Part shown: piece after piece, positions 1 through 11,225 of the stretch | Position numbering within the stretch: position 1 is the stretch's first letter | How the letters are laid out: each line of letters begins with the position of its first letter | NCBI RefSeq assembly: GCF_025698545.1 | Contig: NC_068566.1 | Coordinates: forward strand, 2,029,362-2,093,361 | Length of the DNA: 64,000 nucleotides | From: Gossypium raimondii | Lineage: Eukaryota; Streptophyta; Magnoliopsida; Malvales; Malvaceae | Direction of reading: 5' to 3' | The notes under the pieces: generated by a model | The model's input: only the letters and a program-made list of their open reading frames with translations | Told to the model about the DNA's origin: nothing | Databases searched by the model: none | Program-made: the position numbers and the translations under genes

Positions 1-1138
1 AACCTTCCAGAATATAAAGACTGTCGGTTCTTTTACCTTTTAATAAAACGAGAGCTCTACGAGATACTTTAATGTCACTTGACTCGATGTTGATTCTACA
101 TCCTTTCAAGTTTAAAATACTCAATGAGACAAGATTCTTTCGTAAATCAGGTACATACCTGACATCTAAGAGTGTCCTAATCGTCCTATCGTGTATCCTA
201 ATTTTAACAGTACCAATACCACTTACCTTACTAGATGAATCATTTCTCATGTGCACAACTCCACCTTGAACCGAACTGTATGTGGAGAACCATTCTCTAT
301 TGGGACACATGTGGAAAGAACATCCTGAATCTAGGATCTACTCGGACGTGAGCTTGGAGTTATCGCTCGTTGACACTAACAAGAAATCATCACCGTTTTC
401 ATCGGTCAAATTAGCACCAACTACATCTTCCTCGTTACTCTCAACAGCTCTTTTATTTCGCAGTTTATAACAATTTGCTTTGATGTGACCTAACTTTTTA
501 CAATAGCGACACCTTTTGTCTCGTTTCTTTGATGCTACCAAAATGGAAACTTGCCTATTTGCCTTGCTATCCAAACCAAACTCATTGTCAAGTTTGTCTC
601 TACTCAACAAATGACTCTTCACATCTTTGAACGAGAGTTTGTCTAGGCCATAAATCAGGGTCTCCCTGAAAGACTTGTATAAATGGGGTAAAGAGCACAA
701 TAATAGCATAGTCTGATCTTCATAATCAATATGAACCTCAATGTTCTTTAAATCATTTAAAAGAGTAATGAATTGGCTGATGTGACCTCTAAGAAGCTCA
801 CATTCGTTCATGCGAAACTTAAATAGACGTTGTTTCAACACTAAACGGTTAACCAGAGACTTAGTCGCATAAATAGTTTCTATCCTTTTCCACAATGCGG
901 ATAAGGTCTTCTCCATCAATACCTCATGCAATTTCGTATTCGCGAGGCACAACTAGATTGCAGACAAGGCCTTTTCATCAAGCTCTTCTCATTCTGTTTG
1001 ATTTAGATTATCAGGCTTTTTCCCGAAAACAACCTTTTTTAAGCCGATTTGAACTAGAACTGTCATCATTCGAACTTGCCACATATTGAAATTTGTCTCA
1101 CCATCGAACTTCTCAATTTCAAACATTGTTGCTACCAT
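1..1138 (-). pseudogene. copia gag and start of protease, three in-frame stops
   Basis: The gag frame opens at ATG 1138 and stays in phase to base 1, but carries TGA at 989-991, TAG at 953-955 and TAG at 338-340. A CCHC zinc knuckle (CRYCKKLGHIKANC) lies near 505. Just past the last stop comes the retropepsin-type motif LDSGCSFHMCP. The stop at 338 sits where copia proteins normally have a tryptophan before L-D-S-G. The protein would package RNA and process the polyprotein. As it stands it is dead, and the stops look like single C-to-T or G-to-A changes. Confidence 0.85.
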
Positions 1139-1185
1139 CTCTGAATGGGTTGATATATGAAAATTAAACTAGCTCTGATACCACT

Positions 1186-1602
1186 TGTTGGGATCGACCC
1201 GATTAAGCAACAAGTAAAAAAATAGCGGAATAAATTGAGAAATTGAACACACAAATTTAACGTGGAAAATCCCCTCCAAAGAGGATAAAAAAACCACGGA
1301 CAAAGATAATTTTATTATAATGGCAAAAGAACAAAGAGTACAAAAAATGAAGATAAAAACTAAACCCCGAAAACAAAGAACCCTCAAAATGTAAATACAA
1401 AATTCTCTAAATATGTTATGAGTTCTAATCTCTGATGGGTGTATTTTCTAAAGTTGTAAAAAAGCCTATTTATAGGCTAAATTCATAGGTCAAATAATAA
1501 TAAAATAATCTAGGCTAATCAGAGTTTGATTGAAACAAATAAATAGAATTTAATTAAAAGATTATTTCTCAAATTTAACTAAAATAGGAGTAATACTCAA
1601 CA
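1186..1602 (-). repeat. 5' LTR of the left-edge copia element (417 bp)
   Basis: The terminal inverted bases are TGTTG and CAACA. The primer binding site follows after 2 bases on the inner side. A minus-strand TATAAATA (1467-1474) sits inside a short palindrome and is the likely LTR promoter. Confidence 0.88.
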
Positions 1603-3297
1603 ATAAATATAAAGAATGAAATTATTAGGTATTCATCTTCATTGTAAACCTAAACATGCTGGTAGGCCTACCATCACGTCCAAATACATGCGTGGGAAGC
1701 CTAAGATGACTCAACTTTTAGTTGTTTTTGGTAAGACAGCTCTTAAGGCATCAAATCATATATATCCTTTTGATTAGTCAGATCATTTTAGAACACACTT
1801 TTTTACATCGCATACACTTCTATGTGAACCAACTTCCGTTAAGCCTCGAAGAACAGATCCATCTTCTTCCCATGGTCACAAGGATTCTAACTTTTCTTGC
1901 ATCCGATTTGAAGTTTAATTAGAACCATGGCTGCAACAAGTTATTAGTGTCAGCCACTTACTTTCAATGCAAAAACTATTTATTTCACATTCCAATTTTA
2001 TAAAAAAAAATTATTTTAATATTTTTTCATCTTTTTTTAATGTTCAAATTTATTTTTTAATTAAAATAAATAAATAAATAAGTTGATGTTTTTACTTTAT
2101 TGACATAGAATACAATTAGATTATCACGTAAATGACATGTAAGAATTTAATTAATTTTTAAATTTTAAAAGTTTAAAAAGTATTTTTTAAAATTAAAATT
2201 ATTTAAATTATTTAAAAATATACCAATTATAAGAAATAATTTTAAATTTTTAAAATTTAATTAAACGCAAATATGTCATTCACATTGTATATCATGTTAG
2301 TAAAGTTAACAAATGTTAATTTTTTCATCAATTTTAGGGTGATTTGACAGAAAAAATACAAATTCAAGAGCTAAAAAAAATTACGAGAACTAAAATAATT
2401 TATTTTTATAAAATTGAAAGACCAACAAATCATTATGTTGAATATAAAAATCACATAAAATTACGTCTCTCTAATTATTTTAAAGGCTAATCAAGATCCA
2501 ACGGAAAATAGTAATTCATTATAGCTTTCTAAGATATGAGTTTTTGTTTATAAATTCAACCTCGTACCAAATTAATGATTAATTAAAATCTTTGGCGCTC
2601 AGTGCTGGCGTTGCCTGAAATTCCTGTTGCTAATTGTAGATACGAATGAATCCATCTTCACCTCGTCACATTGGTTCACTTTTAAATAGAAATGCAATTA
2701 AGTCGAGTTAGAAATCAATAAGCTTGATTGAATATCTATTTAAAAGGAGTCGTTTACATGTATTTTTACTCAAGCTGGTGATAAAAGATAATTAAAAAGA
2801 ACTCGCATTAAGGAAAAAGCATAAAACCCTTTTCCTTTAAACCCCAAAATGCTTTTCTTTTCATGTAAGAAAATGATTAATTTGTCATCCATGAATGAAA
2901 GCAAGCTGTATCCACTTTCTGTCCAACGGATGGATTCCATTCTACCTTTGAAATAAACCCCAGACGAGTTTTAAATCTAAGGCCATTAAAGTTGAAAAAA
3001 ACATGTGAAAAAGCTGCCGCCATCTTTTGACCTTTTACACATTATAGTTCAGAGTTCAGACAGAAACTACATTACCTTAAAAATGTCAAATTGGGTAAAA
3101 AAAAAAACTATGAGAGCATTTCAAAATGGCCTACTTAAAGCAAGAACAGTCAAATCCATTAGTAGCTCCTTTTTTTTCAATACAACATAGCGATTTTCAA
3201 CTGCTTTTCCTCAATTTCTAATGAATCAAAGTTCTGGAATTTTTGTTTACATTGATAGCAAATATGGGTTATCCTTTTAATTTGAAGACCATCATCA
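1603..3297. other. intergenic, no gene seen
   Basis: AT-rich sequence with homopolymer runs and only short chance ORFs. There is no splice-linked coding pattern and no LTR ends. The region around 2030-2480 resembles generic plant repeat-derived DNA, but I cannot name a family. Confidence 0.6.
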
Positions 3298-3915
3298 TCA
3301 CCGTGAGCTTTGCCTCACCGAACAAGCAACCACTTGTGCCCATTGCTTCAGCCTTGTCTTCACCGTCTGCGGTGGATCAGCTTCACCGGTCATCAAACAA
3401 TAAAATCAGAAAACGAAAATGAAAATGAAATAATTCCAACAGATTTAAGATAATATTGAATTGAAAATTTATTACTTACCAGGGTCAAAGATGGCATGGG
3501 GACTGCCAACAGGGGAAGGGATGCTATCACAATCGGAAGCAGCTGAAGGAGACGACACAGACTTGGAAACGACGTCGTTATAGTTCTTGTTGACGGCGTA
3601 GTAAAGACCCAAAGCCGGGAAAGTACTAGACAAACGCTGATCCAACTCGGTAGAATCGAACTCAAACCCAAACCCCAACTCAATACAAGCCTTGAGTTCA
3701 TCAAGGTCTTCATCCGTCACGCTCTTGCTTCTCCTCTTCTCAATGTTTCCTTTCCTTCTAAGCCATGCCTCGTCACGGTTAATATCCGGCGACCACGATC
3801 GCTGCTTGTAAAGCTGGGATAAAGGCAGCATCATCGGCGGTTGTTGTGGTGACTCTGATTCTAGTTTATTTGCTCGCTGTGGTGGAAGTGGTGGCGGGTT
3901 AATAAAATTAGACAT
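3298..3915 (-). CDS. DUF1685 family protein, two exons, 172 aa
   Basis: Exon 1 is 3915-3480, the intron 3479-3381 (GTAAGT...AG, 99 bp) and exon 2 3380-3298, ending in TGA. The junction creates an Ala codon after F-D-P, and exon 2 has 26 further codons ending in SSR. The N-terminus is proline-rich (PPPLPPQR). The family core is DEDLDELKACIELGFGFEF followed by a FPALGLYYAVNKNYND segment, and the C-terminus carries the conserved VKTRLKQWAQVVACSV block. DUF1685 proteins are plant-specific and of unknown biochemical role. If translation ran into the intron, the protein would end after D-P-G-K, so the second exon matters. ATG 3915 is the first in-frame start. The gene has no neighbour in an obvious functional unit. 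Family assignment rests on motif recognition. Confidence 0.88.
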
Positions 3916-5809
3916 GGAAACAGCAGCTCCCCCGAGGAGGTCCGGAGGAACCTCGCCCGCCGGGGTGGGGAGCTCAATGGCGGGTGTTGATTTTGGGATA
4001 TTGGTTTACAAGCGAAGGATGAGATGGGTTATATGGTGGCGGTGGCGGTGGTGGGTCAGGGGTTGACGCTGAGGAGACTTGGGATTGGTTGGTCTATCTT
4101 TATTCTTTTCCCTTATTTATTTTGCTTTTAAATAAAGGTTTAATTGTTTCTTAGAAGGTTGGTAATCGTAAATTATACTACTATTTGTTTCCTTATATTA
4201 TATTTTTAAATTAATGTTGAAATCAGCATACAATCAAGGCGAGGTCTAAGGAACTTCTATTTTAATTTGAAATTAGCTCTATATCACTTGCATATGACGA
4301 TTAATTATAAAATTGAATAATGACGTGTGACTGTGGTTCTTATCTTTTAATTCTCGGGTTTGGGTTTGATTTTTGCCTAGTTCACATTTTATCACTATCT
4401 GTTTATCTATTTGGAAAGCACTCGGGATAAGAATCTTAAGTATTCTCATTGTCCGTGGACACATTGATTTTTAAATATAAATTTATATATATTGTATAAG
4501 ATTAGCAATTGAATTTAACTGAATAGTGTTAATTGCTATAGTTTGGGTTAGCTCTAAAATTTAAAATTTTAAAAAGACAGAGATTAATCTTGATCAAATT
4601 AAATTATAGAAATTAAATCTACAATTTTCGTAAAATACAAAGACTAATATCATAATTTAACCAATTTTCTTTCATACTCTTTACATTAATTAATTAATTT
4701 CATTAAATTTATTGAATTTTTTAAATAATATATATAGCATATGGTCAGCTTCAGCCACTTGAAATTTCTAGCTGAGTTTCTCCACGAAGTTTCCTTTATA
4801 AGATATAACCCAATTTGAACACCGTGACAATTCCAGCGTCGTCTATGTAAAAGTAGAACAAGTATTAGAAGTTATGTTTTCCATTTGAAAAATAGATAAT
4901 TTAATTTTTATATGTTAGATAAAAAATGGGGTCTTTTTATTAAAAAATTTATCTATTTTCACTGTTAAAAGTTAATATGATTGATGAAATATCCAGACAG
5001 TTACACGTGATGTGTCACACGTACATCATGTTAATGTATCATGACCAATTTTTAATAGTAAAATAAATGAACATTTTTACTGATAGACCAATTTACTCTT
5101 TAATCTAACGTGTAATGACTAATTTACTTATTTTTCTAAATAAATGACACAAAACACAATTTAATTCTTAATACAAAAATATTCATGATGCTTTTACTGA
5201 AAAGTAACACCTTATATATCTTTATATATTCCCTCATCAACCTACCGAATGAAGTAATTAAATTAATTTATTTTTATTTCCATAATTTACATAATTATTT
5301 TCATGAATTTCATTAACATAATTTACATAAAACCAATTCTTATTTTTGGTTAAGTTATTGGTTGCCGGTCAGAACAAGCCTTTCTAAGCTATTGACTTAA
5401 ACCACAAGGCATCCTATGGGGCATGGGCATACCCCACTGCATCAATAAATTTTCACAGCATATTCCACTCGCCGATGCTTTACATGTCATGTTTGAATGT
5501 GGTAGAAGAGTTTATGTCGACAGCTTATCATCATACAATTTCACAATATAAATTCTTCAAATTTTTTAAATATAAAAAATATAAGCCACATATTAAAAAA
5601 TAAAATTGAGGTTATATTAAAGTTTTATAGTAGATATTATCTTTGCAGATATTTATAATTTTTAATAATTATTTTAAGATATTAAATAAAAATATTTATT
5701 CATTTATAACTTTCACCATAAAAGTATTGATATATATTTCCAAAAGAAGATTTCTAAAAAAATACTATTAGAGATAATGTATAATAGATATTTGAGTAAA
5801 TTAAATAGG
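3916..5809. other. promoter side of the DUF1685 gene, then intergenic DNA
   Basis: Bases 3916-4080 are relatively GC-rich with GGTGGCGG runs, probably the 5' leader and promoter of the minus-strand DUF1685 gene. From 4100 the DNA is AT-rich. I see no coding exons, no TIR pair and no LTR ends out to about 5800. Confidence 0.5.
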
Positions 5810-6085
5810 TTTGATTGGCACTGAGAAGAGTTGTAGAAGTCCTAGTCTTACGCACATTTTATTTGCTGATGACAGCGTAGCCTTTGGTGAGGCTATGAGA
5901 AGTGGTGCTCTGTTTTGATCCATCATTCAGGAATACGAAAATTTCTCGAGCCAACAGGTTAATTTTGGTAAATTTACTTATTTTAGCGGTCGACTTTATG
6001 TGAGCCTAAATTTATTGGGGGCATGTGGTTTCATGATATGGGGAAGTTCAACATTGCTTTGTTATCCATAAATTTAACAGTGTCA
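5810..6085 (+). mobile_element. LINE-type (non-LTR) reverse transcriptase relic
   Basis: Plus-strand reading gives SPSLTHILFADDSVAFGEA. This contains the F-A-D-D catalytic signature of non-LTR reverse transcriptases. It is followed by QEYENFSSQQVNFGK and, after a deletion, GGMWFHDMGKFNIALL, which matches the post-RT G-G-x-G-F-x-D-x-x-x-F-N-x-A-L-L block. A TGA interrupts it near 5918. It is a short dead fragment that abuts copia sequence at about 6086. Confidence 0.75.
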
Positions 6086-6421
6086 TGGGGAGGTAAGGAT
6101 TGGACGATTCGAGCTCCAGTGAACGCCGGACAGCCATGCTCGACAGAGGCAGAGTCAGGAGAGGCGGTGGTAGTCATGAAAGCAAAACGAGAATCAGGTC
6201 TCCAGAATCACGGCGACTGATACCATGTAAGTAACTCTATAACATTGAATGAAAGAAAGAAATACTGAAATGAAAGGAAATACTGAAAGACTGAATTACT
6301 TTATATTCATTATGGAACTTATATACTGACAAAGAATGACTAACTGCTGCTAACTAATCAACTAACAATATACAAGACTCTGTTAACAGACTAGCAAACC
6401 TTTCATTTACATACTTTAACA
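6086..6421 (-). mobile_element. copia fragment: LTR plus gag start
   Basis: An LTR-like segment at 6226-6421 (TG...CA) is followed on the minus strand by CATGGTATCAGTCGCC and a gag start, MTTTASPDSASVEHG...TGARIVQS. This is the same protein start as in the copia element at 32573-38176 (MATITFAGSASVERG...). The rest of the element is lost where it meets the LINE relic. On the right, GLR exon sequence resumes at 6422. Confidence 0.7.
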
Positions 6422-6596
6422 CACCTGCATTTTGCGTTGGAGGGCGGCTTTTCAAGTTGAAAATGACAATATCTAAATCACAAACTGTCAGACTTCTCGT
6501 AGACAAGCATTCCAGGCTCTAACTCCCGATAATAGCCGATTACACTAATCATTTGGTAAACAATTTCATGCATACGACGAGACATGCAACTTGTTG

Positions 6597-9500
6597 TGTC
6601 GAAACCATTTTTTTGATTTAAAAAAAACGGGGATCGTCTTTGAAAATAAAATGAGAATCACCATCGGTCTTTTATTAATGTGTGACTGGATCACCTTGAA
6701 AATAATTTCAGGTCTGCGAATTTTGAGAAAACAGGTTCGGAAGTCGGTTACGCACGAGGAAGGGTTAGCACCCTCATGACACCCAAAATTGGTACCGAAT
6801 TGATTGTTTAATGTCTTAGTGTCGGGAATTTGAAAAGATTTTAAAATACAATCCTTTCTTTTTATTAATGTTAATTCTATAAAAGATGCTTGGATAAATC
6901 GATGCGAATGCTAAAGACCTTCTTGCCTCAGAGAATAAAATGTCACACCCAATACATTAGAACACGACATTTTTAGTCCCCGAGAGTAAGCTTGTCTTTT
7001 GATTTTCAAAACTCTTGTGGTGAAGTTAAAAAGAGATATTCAATTGCTTTAAGTCAGATGAAAAATTGAAACCCAATACGTTAGGGCACAATTTCTCAAA
7101 ATTCCTAGCATCGAATATTTGATGAGGCTCACTTATTTCAAAGAGATAAATTGTCACACTCAGTAAGTTAGAGTGCTACATTTTAAATCCTCAAATTTAA
7201 GTTTATCTTTTGACTTTTAAAACCTATGCATTTTGAGAAGGATATTTGATTATTTGGGTTAAATGAAAAGATCAAAACCCAGTAAGTTAGGGCACGATTT
7301 CACGAAATTCCCAAATATCGAATATTACATTTATTTTCATTTATTAGATAAAATACTAGTCTCAAGAAAACGACATGTCGCATCCAATATATTAGGACAC
7401 GATGTATCAAGTTCTCGAAAATGAGTTTTTGGTTTATGTGTCTTGATCAAAGAAAATTTTCGATTATTTAGATTCAACGAGGAAAATTGGAACCCAATAC
7501 GTTATGGTTCAATTCTCTCGAGGATTCCAAATTTCGAGTATTGCATTATTTTAAAAGACTTTTGTATAAAATGATTTTGATACTCAAGAGGAATATTATC
7601 TTTTTGCCGAATAAAACGCAATGGGATGACAATGTATATCACAAAAGAAAAATTCGCAAGTTAAAATGTGTGCTAATGAGCGATAAAGAATCAATAGATA
7701 CAAATAAGCAAAATAAAATATGTAATAATAAAAAACATACATCACACACTATGTAAATTCTAGCACTAACAATTGAGAACTGATGAATTTAAAACAATTT
7801 TAAAAAGAACAAGTAAATTAACGCAAACAAATACATAAGTCCTAAAATAATTGAAAAGACGATTAGCACGGAGAAAGGAAATTATAATCGAGAAGTTATA
7901 AAAATAATAATATACACATACATGAGAATTTGAAATAAATCAAAAATAGAGTTAAAAACATATACTACATAAAATAATAGTATCTAAATAAATTTTAAAG
8001 TAAATATTATATAAAAGAGTAAATTAAAATACATCGATTTTAAGTAAATAATACATGTGAAATGAAGATTTTAATAACAATGTGAATAATATATACATAA
8101 TAATATATATAAAAGGGTTGAAATAAATGCGATACATAAAGTAGGTTTTTAGAAAATAATTATATATATATAGGAATAAGTAAAAATATATAATAATATT
8201 AAATCGGCAAGATATTATAGGTACATGTATGTATGAAAATTGTTTAATATAACCTGAATATATATGTATATATATATATAGATAAAACATTGTATAAGAA
8301 TATTATTGTATACTGAATTTTAAAATGTGTTATAAAATAAAACATTAGAAAATGTATAAGATATACTGGACTAATATATATATATATATATATAATAAGT
8401 TTAAACATCCAAATAATATTAGATTTTAAATTAAAAATATCATAATAATAAATAATTAAGTAAATAAATAAACAAGCGAATTTGAATCAACTGATAAAGA
8501 TCGAATTGAATTCGAAACAAAATTAAAGGAAAAAAATAGAAATAAAACAAAGCCGAGGACCAAAATACGACGCGCGGATAACATGAGGGCCAAACGGGAA
8601 ATATTCTCTTCCCTCAAAACGCGGCGCCTTGACATAGACCAGATTGAAACCAGAATAAACTATATAGTATAAATCGAAAACTATAGAAAGTCAAATTAGA
8701 ACGATATAAAACAAAGGAAGACTGGTTGCGCAAATAAACCAGAAAGGCTAGATGCGAGGATCCTTCCCCGGGTCGGGTCACCGCGCGGGTCGCAGGCCAT
8801 TAAACGTCGCTGTTTCAAAAATCAGCATAAAAAATAAAAATAAAAAAAACCTAAAACTAACCTGATCTACCATTTGAAACAAAAACCTAAACAGTCTCCT
8901 CTCATTGCTGCGCCGTTTCGTGCCTTTAACCTCCTTCTGGCTCCGATTGCGACGGAGTAGAAGGCAAGTCGGCCACCAGGTAAGTGTATTATCCTTTAAC
9001 TCCTCTTTTCTTTTTATTATTGCACACAAATGATAAGATAAAATGGAATACGAAGAAAAGAGAAAAAAAAATGCAATCATCTTTCTATTTTTTTGTTTTT
9101 TCTCTCTGAATATTTCTGGTTTTTTTTTTTTGTATTCAATCTCTGTAAAAAAAAAGGAATCTGTTTACAGTGCTTGTATTGGCTTTTATATAGCCAAAAA
9201 GAAAATACAAAAATCCCTATTTTCTGTTTTTCCTTTTTCTCTGCTATTACAATTTTAATTCGCTCTAATTTGTGCTGTTTTCTGTTCGTTTCTGCAGGTG
9301 TACGGAGGTCGTACGGTGACGTGGAGGCAGTGTACGTGCGGAGGTGCGCGTGGGAGGAGGGGCCCGAAGGCGCGGTTCGTGCGAAGGCAGAGCCTGGTCA
9401 CGGCGCTAGGGGTTTGCTGCTAGGGTTGGGTTTGATTTTGGGCTGGTAATTGGGTTTAGTGGATATGTAAATGGACCTTGTGTTTGGGCCATTTGAGCCC

Positions 9501-9601
9501 CTTGTAATTTGGACTGTGGCCTATTTTGAAATTTGGTTTTATTTTTATTTATAACATTGGGCTTATTTGCTAAGGGAACCCGGGCAAAAATGGGCATTAG
9601 A
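6597..9601 (-). mobile_element. solo LTR (about 3.0 kb) inserted in GLR copy 0 exon 2
   Basis: The flanks are TGTTG at 6592-6596 and TGTTG at 9602-9606. Removing one copy restores exon 2 continuity (NESST... to M-S-R). The minus-strand 3' end reads GGTTTCGACA, as in the related LTR ending at 19851. The minus-strand 5' end (TCTAATGCCC...GCCCGGG) matches the start of the LTR at 44939. Inside are repeats of a CCCAATACGTTAGGGCAC-like motif about every 100 bp (6945-7510). The longer reading frames inside it look like chance, so I call it non-coding. Confidence 0.8.
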
Positions 9602-9835
9602 TGTTGATGATTCATTTACCGCTGTTGCTTCAGCTCTTGCAGGCAGAGCACAAATTACGGTCACCTTGGCTCTCCTGGTAAACACATTGATTTCTACAAT
9701 TTCATAACTTGTGACAGTACATATAATTGGCAGCCTGCGTGAATTCAGATTCTTGAAGGCCTCATAATCTGCAGTATTGTCAACAACAGTCAGATTATAC
9801 ATCAATTCTAACATAACTAAACTGACCAAGCTAAA

Positions 9836-10026
9836 AAATATTTTTAGGGGGTCAAAATTAAATTTTAATAGTTTATTATTTTTATAATTTTTAAATGATT
9901 AAATTAAGTTTTTATCATTTTTATGGAGTCAAAATATAATTTTATTTTTATTAATTTAAAATTTTAAAATTTTAAAATTTTGTCATTTTAGGAAGCTGGG
10001 ATCTGCCAGTCCCCCTATACGCTACT
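9836..10026. repeat. AT-rich short repeat in intron 1 of GLR copy 0
   Basis: Starts with AAAATATTTTTAGGGGGTCA and ends with GCCAGTCCCCCTATACGCTAC. Its composition and layout resemble the 260-bp element at 54786-55045, but I could not fix the ends or a target duplication. Confidence 0.4.
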
Positions 10027-10457
10027 GCATATATATCTATGGGTGTAACGTTCCCATACGGATGGTTAAATTCCAATATCATTGCCAAAAGGTTTCCTCC
10101 TGCATCTGCATTCTCTGATGAGTAGAAAATCTTTCCATTTCTCCTTGAAAATTGAAACTGAATCTCCTTTTGCTTTGGGTCATTAATGGTAGGACAATTT
10201 AGTCCACAAGTTCTCTCTTTGAACTTCCACTATTGAAACCTCCTAGTAATTACGTAGGGCTATGTTGTGTGGAAAAATGAGCGTCTTACCTAGTTATATT
10301 TGAATCGTTTCTCTTCTCTTAATCACGTCAAAAAAGAATGTTGAATTTAGACATCACATGGGACCACCATGATTCAATTTTAAAGTTTATCTAACTTCAA
10401 TTATCAAATAAATTATGATTCAATTTTTAATTGATGATTGGTGCTTATAGTCTTAAT

Positions 10458-10859
10458 TAGAGGTGATCATGAGTCGGGCCGGGTTCGGGTCTGGCCCAGA
10501 TAAAAATTTAAGTCCGTTTTCTAGGCTCGGGCCCGGCCTAAAATATGGGCCTAAAAATTTGACCAAGCTCGGCCTTAGAGAAAATTACTAAGCCCAAACC
10601 CGGCCCGGCCCGGTCCATATTAAATATATATTTAATATATATAAAATATATATTTGATTAAAAATAAATAAATATATTTAATATATAATTCGGGCCAGGC
10701 CGGGCCAAAAAAGTTTTACCCGAGGCCCGACCCGTTTTTTAAACGGGCCTCATTTTTTTGTCCAAACCATATTTTGGGCCTATATTTTCACCCGAATCCT
10801 CTCATTTTTTGGGCAGGCCGTCGAGCCGGGCCAGATAGCCCAACCCATGATCACCTCTA
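10458..10859. mobile_element. hAT-type MITE, 402 bp, GC-rich ends
   Basis: Terminal inverted repeats TAGAGGTGATCATGAGTCGG (left) and its near-complement ending ...CCCATGATCACCTCTA (right). The flanking 8-bp duplication is GTCTTAAT / GTCTTAAC (7 of 8). The subterminal zones are CCCGGCC/GGGCC-rich around an AT-rich centre. It has no ORF and needs a hAT transposase in trans. Confidence 0.85.
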
Positions 10860-11225
10860 GTCTTAACATAATTTTTCTATTAATCCATCTTAATAAATGA
10901 GTTACCTCCATTATAATCTTTGTATTGATTTAAAAGATTAAAATTATAAAACTTAAAATTATTAATAAATTAATAGATTCAAATATATTTTCATATTAAT
11001 TTATTGTTTTTGATAGACTTAGTATATTACGGATTTAACAAATATCATTTGAGCTTCATCATATCAAATTATTAACAACATACTATATTTTTAGGGTTTG
11101 ATAATCTATAAGAAAATTTTAAGTATCTATAATAATATAGATTGAATGCCTTGTGTATTTGTGGCATTAACGAGGAGTATCCATTAAAGTCTATAATCAC
11201 AATAAAAAATCGAAAATTCATCTAT

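Larger units (their letters stand above)
1..1602 (-). mobile_element. Ty1/copia LTR retrotransposon, 5' part, cut by the window edge
   Basis: Read on the minus strand, this is the 5' end of a copia element. It has an LTR at 1186-1602 (TGTTG...CAACA ends), a tRNA-Met-type primer binding site (minus TGGTATCAGAGC, 1172-1183), a gag start and a protease start. The rest of pol and the second LTR lie left of base 1, so the target duplication cannot be tested. The right flank is ATAAA. Confidence 0.9.
6422..10125 (-). pseudogene. GLR copy 0, broken by a solo LTR and truncated
   Basis: A degenerate GLR gene. An exon 1 remnant lies at about 10020-10125 (start and downstream parts fused by an internal deletion). 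The exon 2 5' part is at 9607-9770, after the acceptor CTGCAG, and reads RRLPIICTVTSYE, INVFTRRAKVTVICALPA and NESSTS. Exon 2 continues at 6596-6422 on the other side of the solo LTR. Everything downstream of 6422 (pore, S2, TM4) is missing, replaced by copia and LINE fragments. Intron 1 holds an AT-rich repeat at 9836-10026. It belongs to the same subfamily as copies A, C and E. Confidence 0.8.

Noticed and set aside
8024-8290. 88-codon ORF rich in Tyr and Ile on the minus strand
   Set aside because: Pure AT-microsatellite translation inside the solo LTR at 6597-9601. No motif or coding composition.
9093-9449. 118-codon plus-strand ORF across a GC-rich segment
   Set aside because: Lies within the solo LTR. 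The GC-rich part matches the LTR at 44939, and no protein family was recognised.
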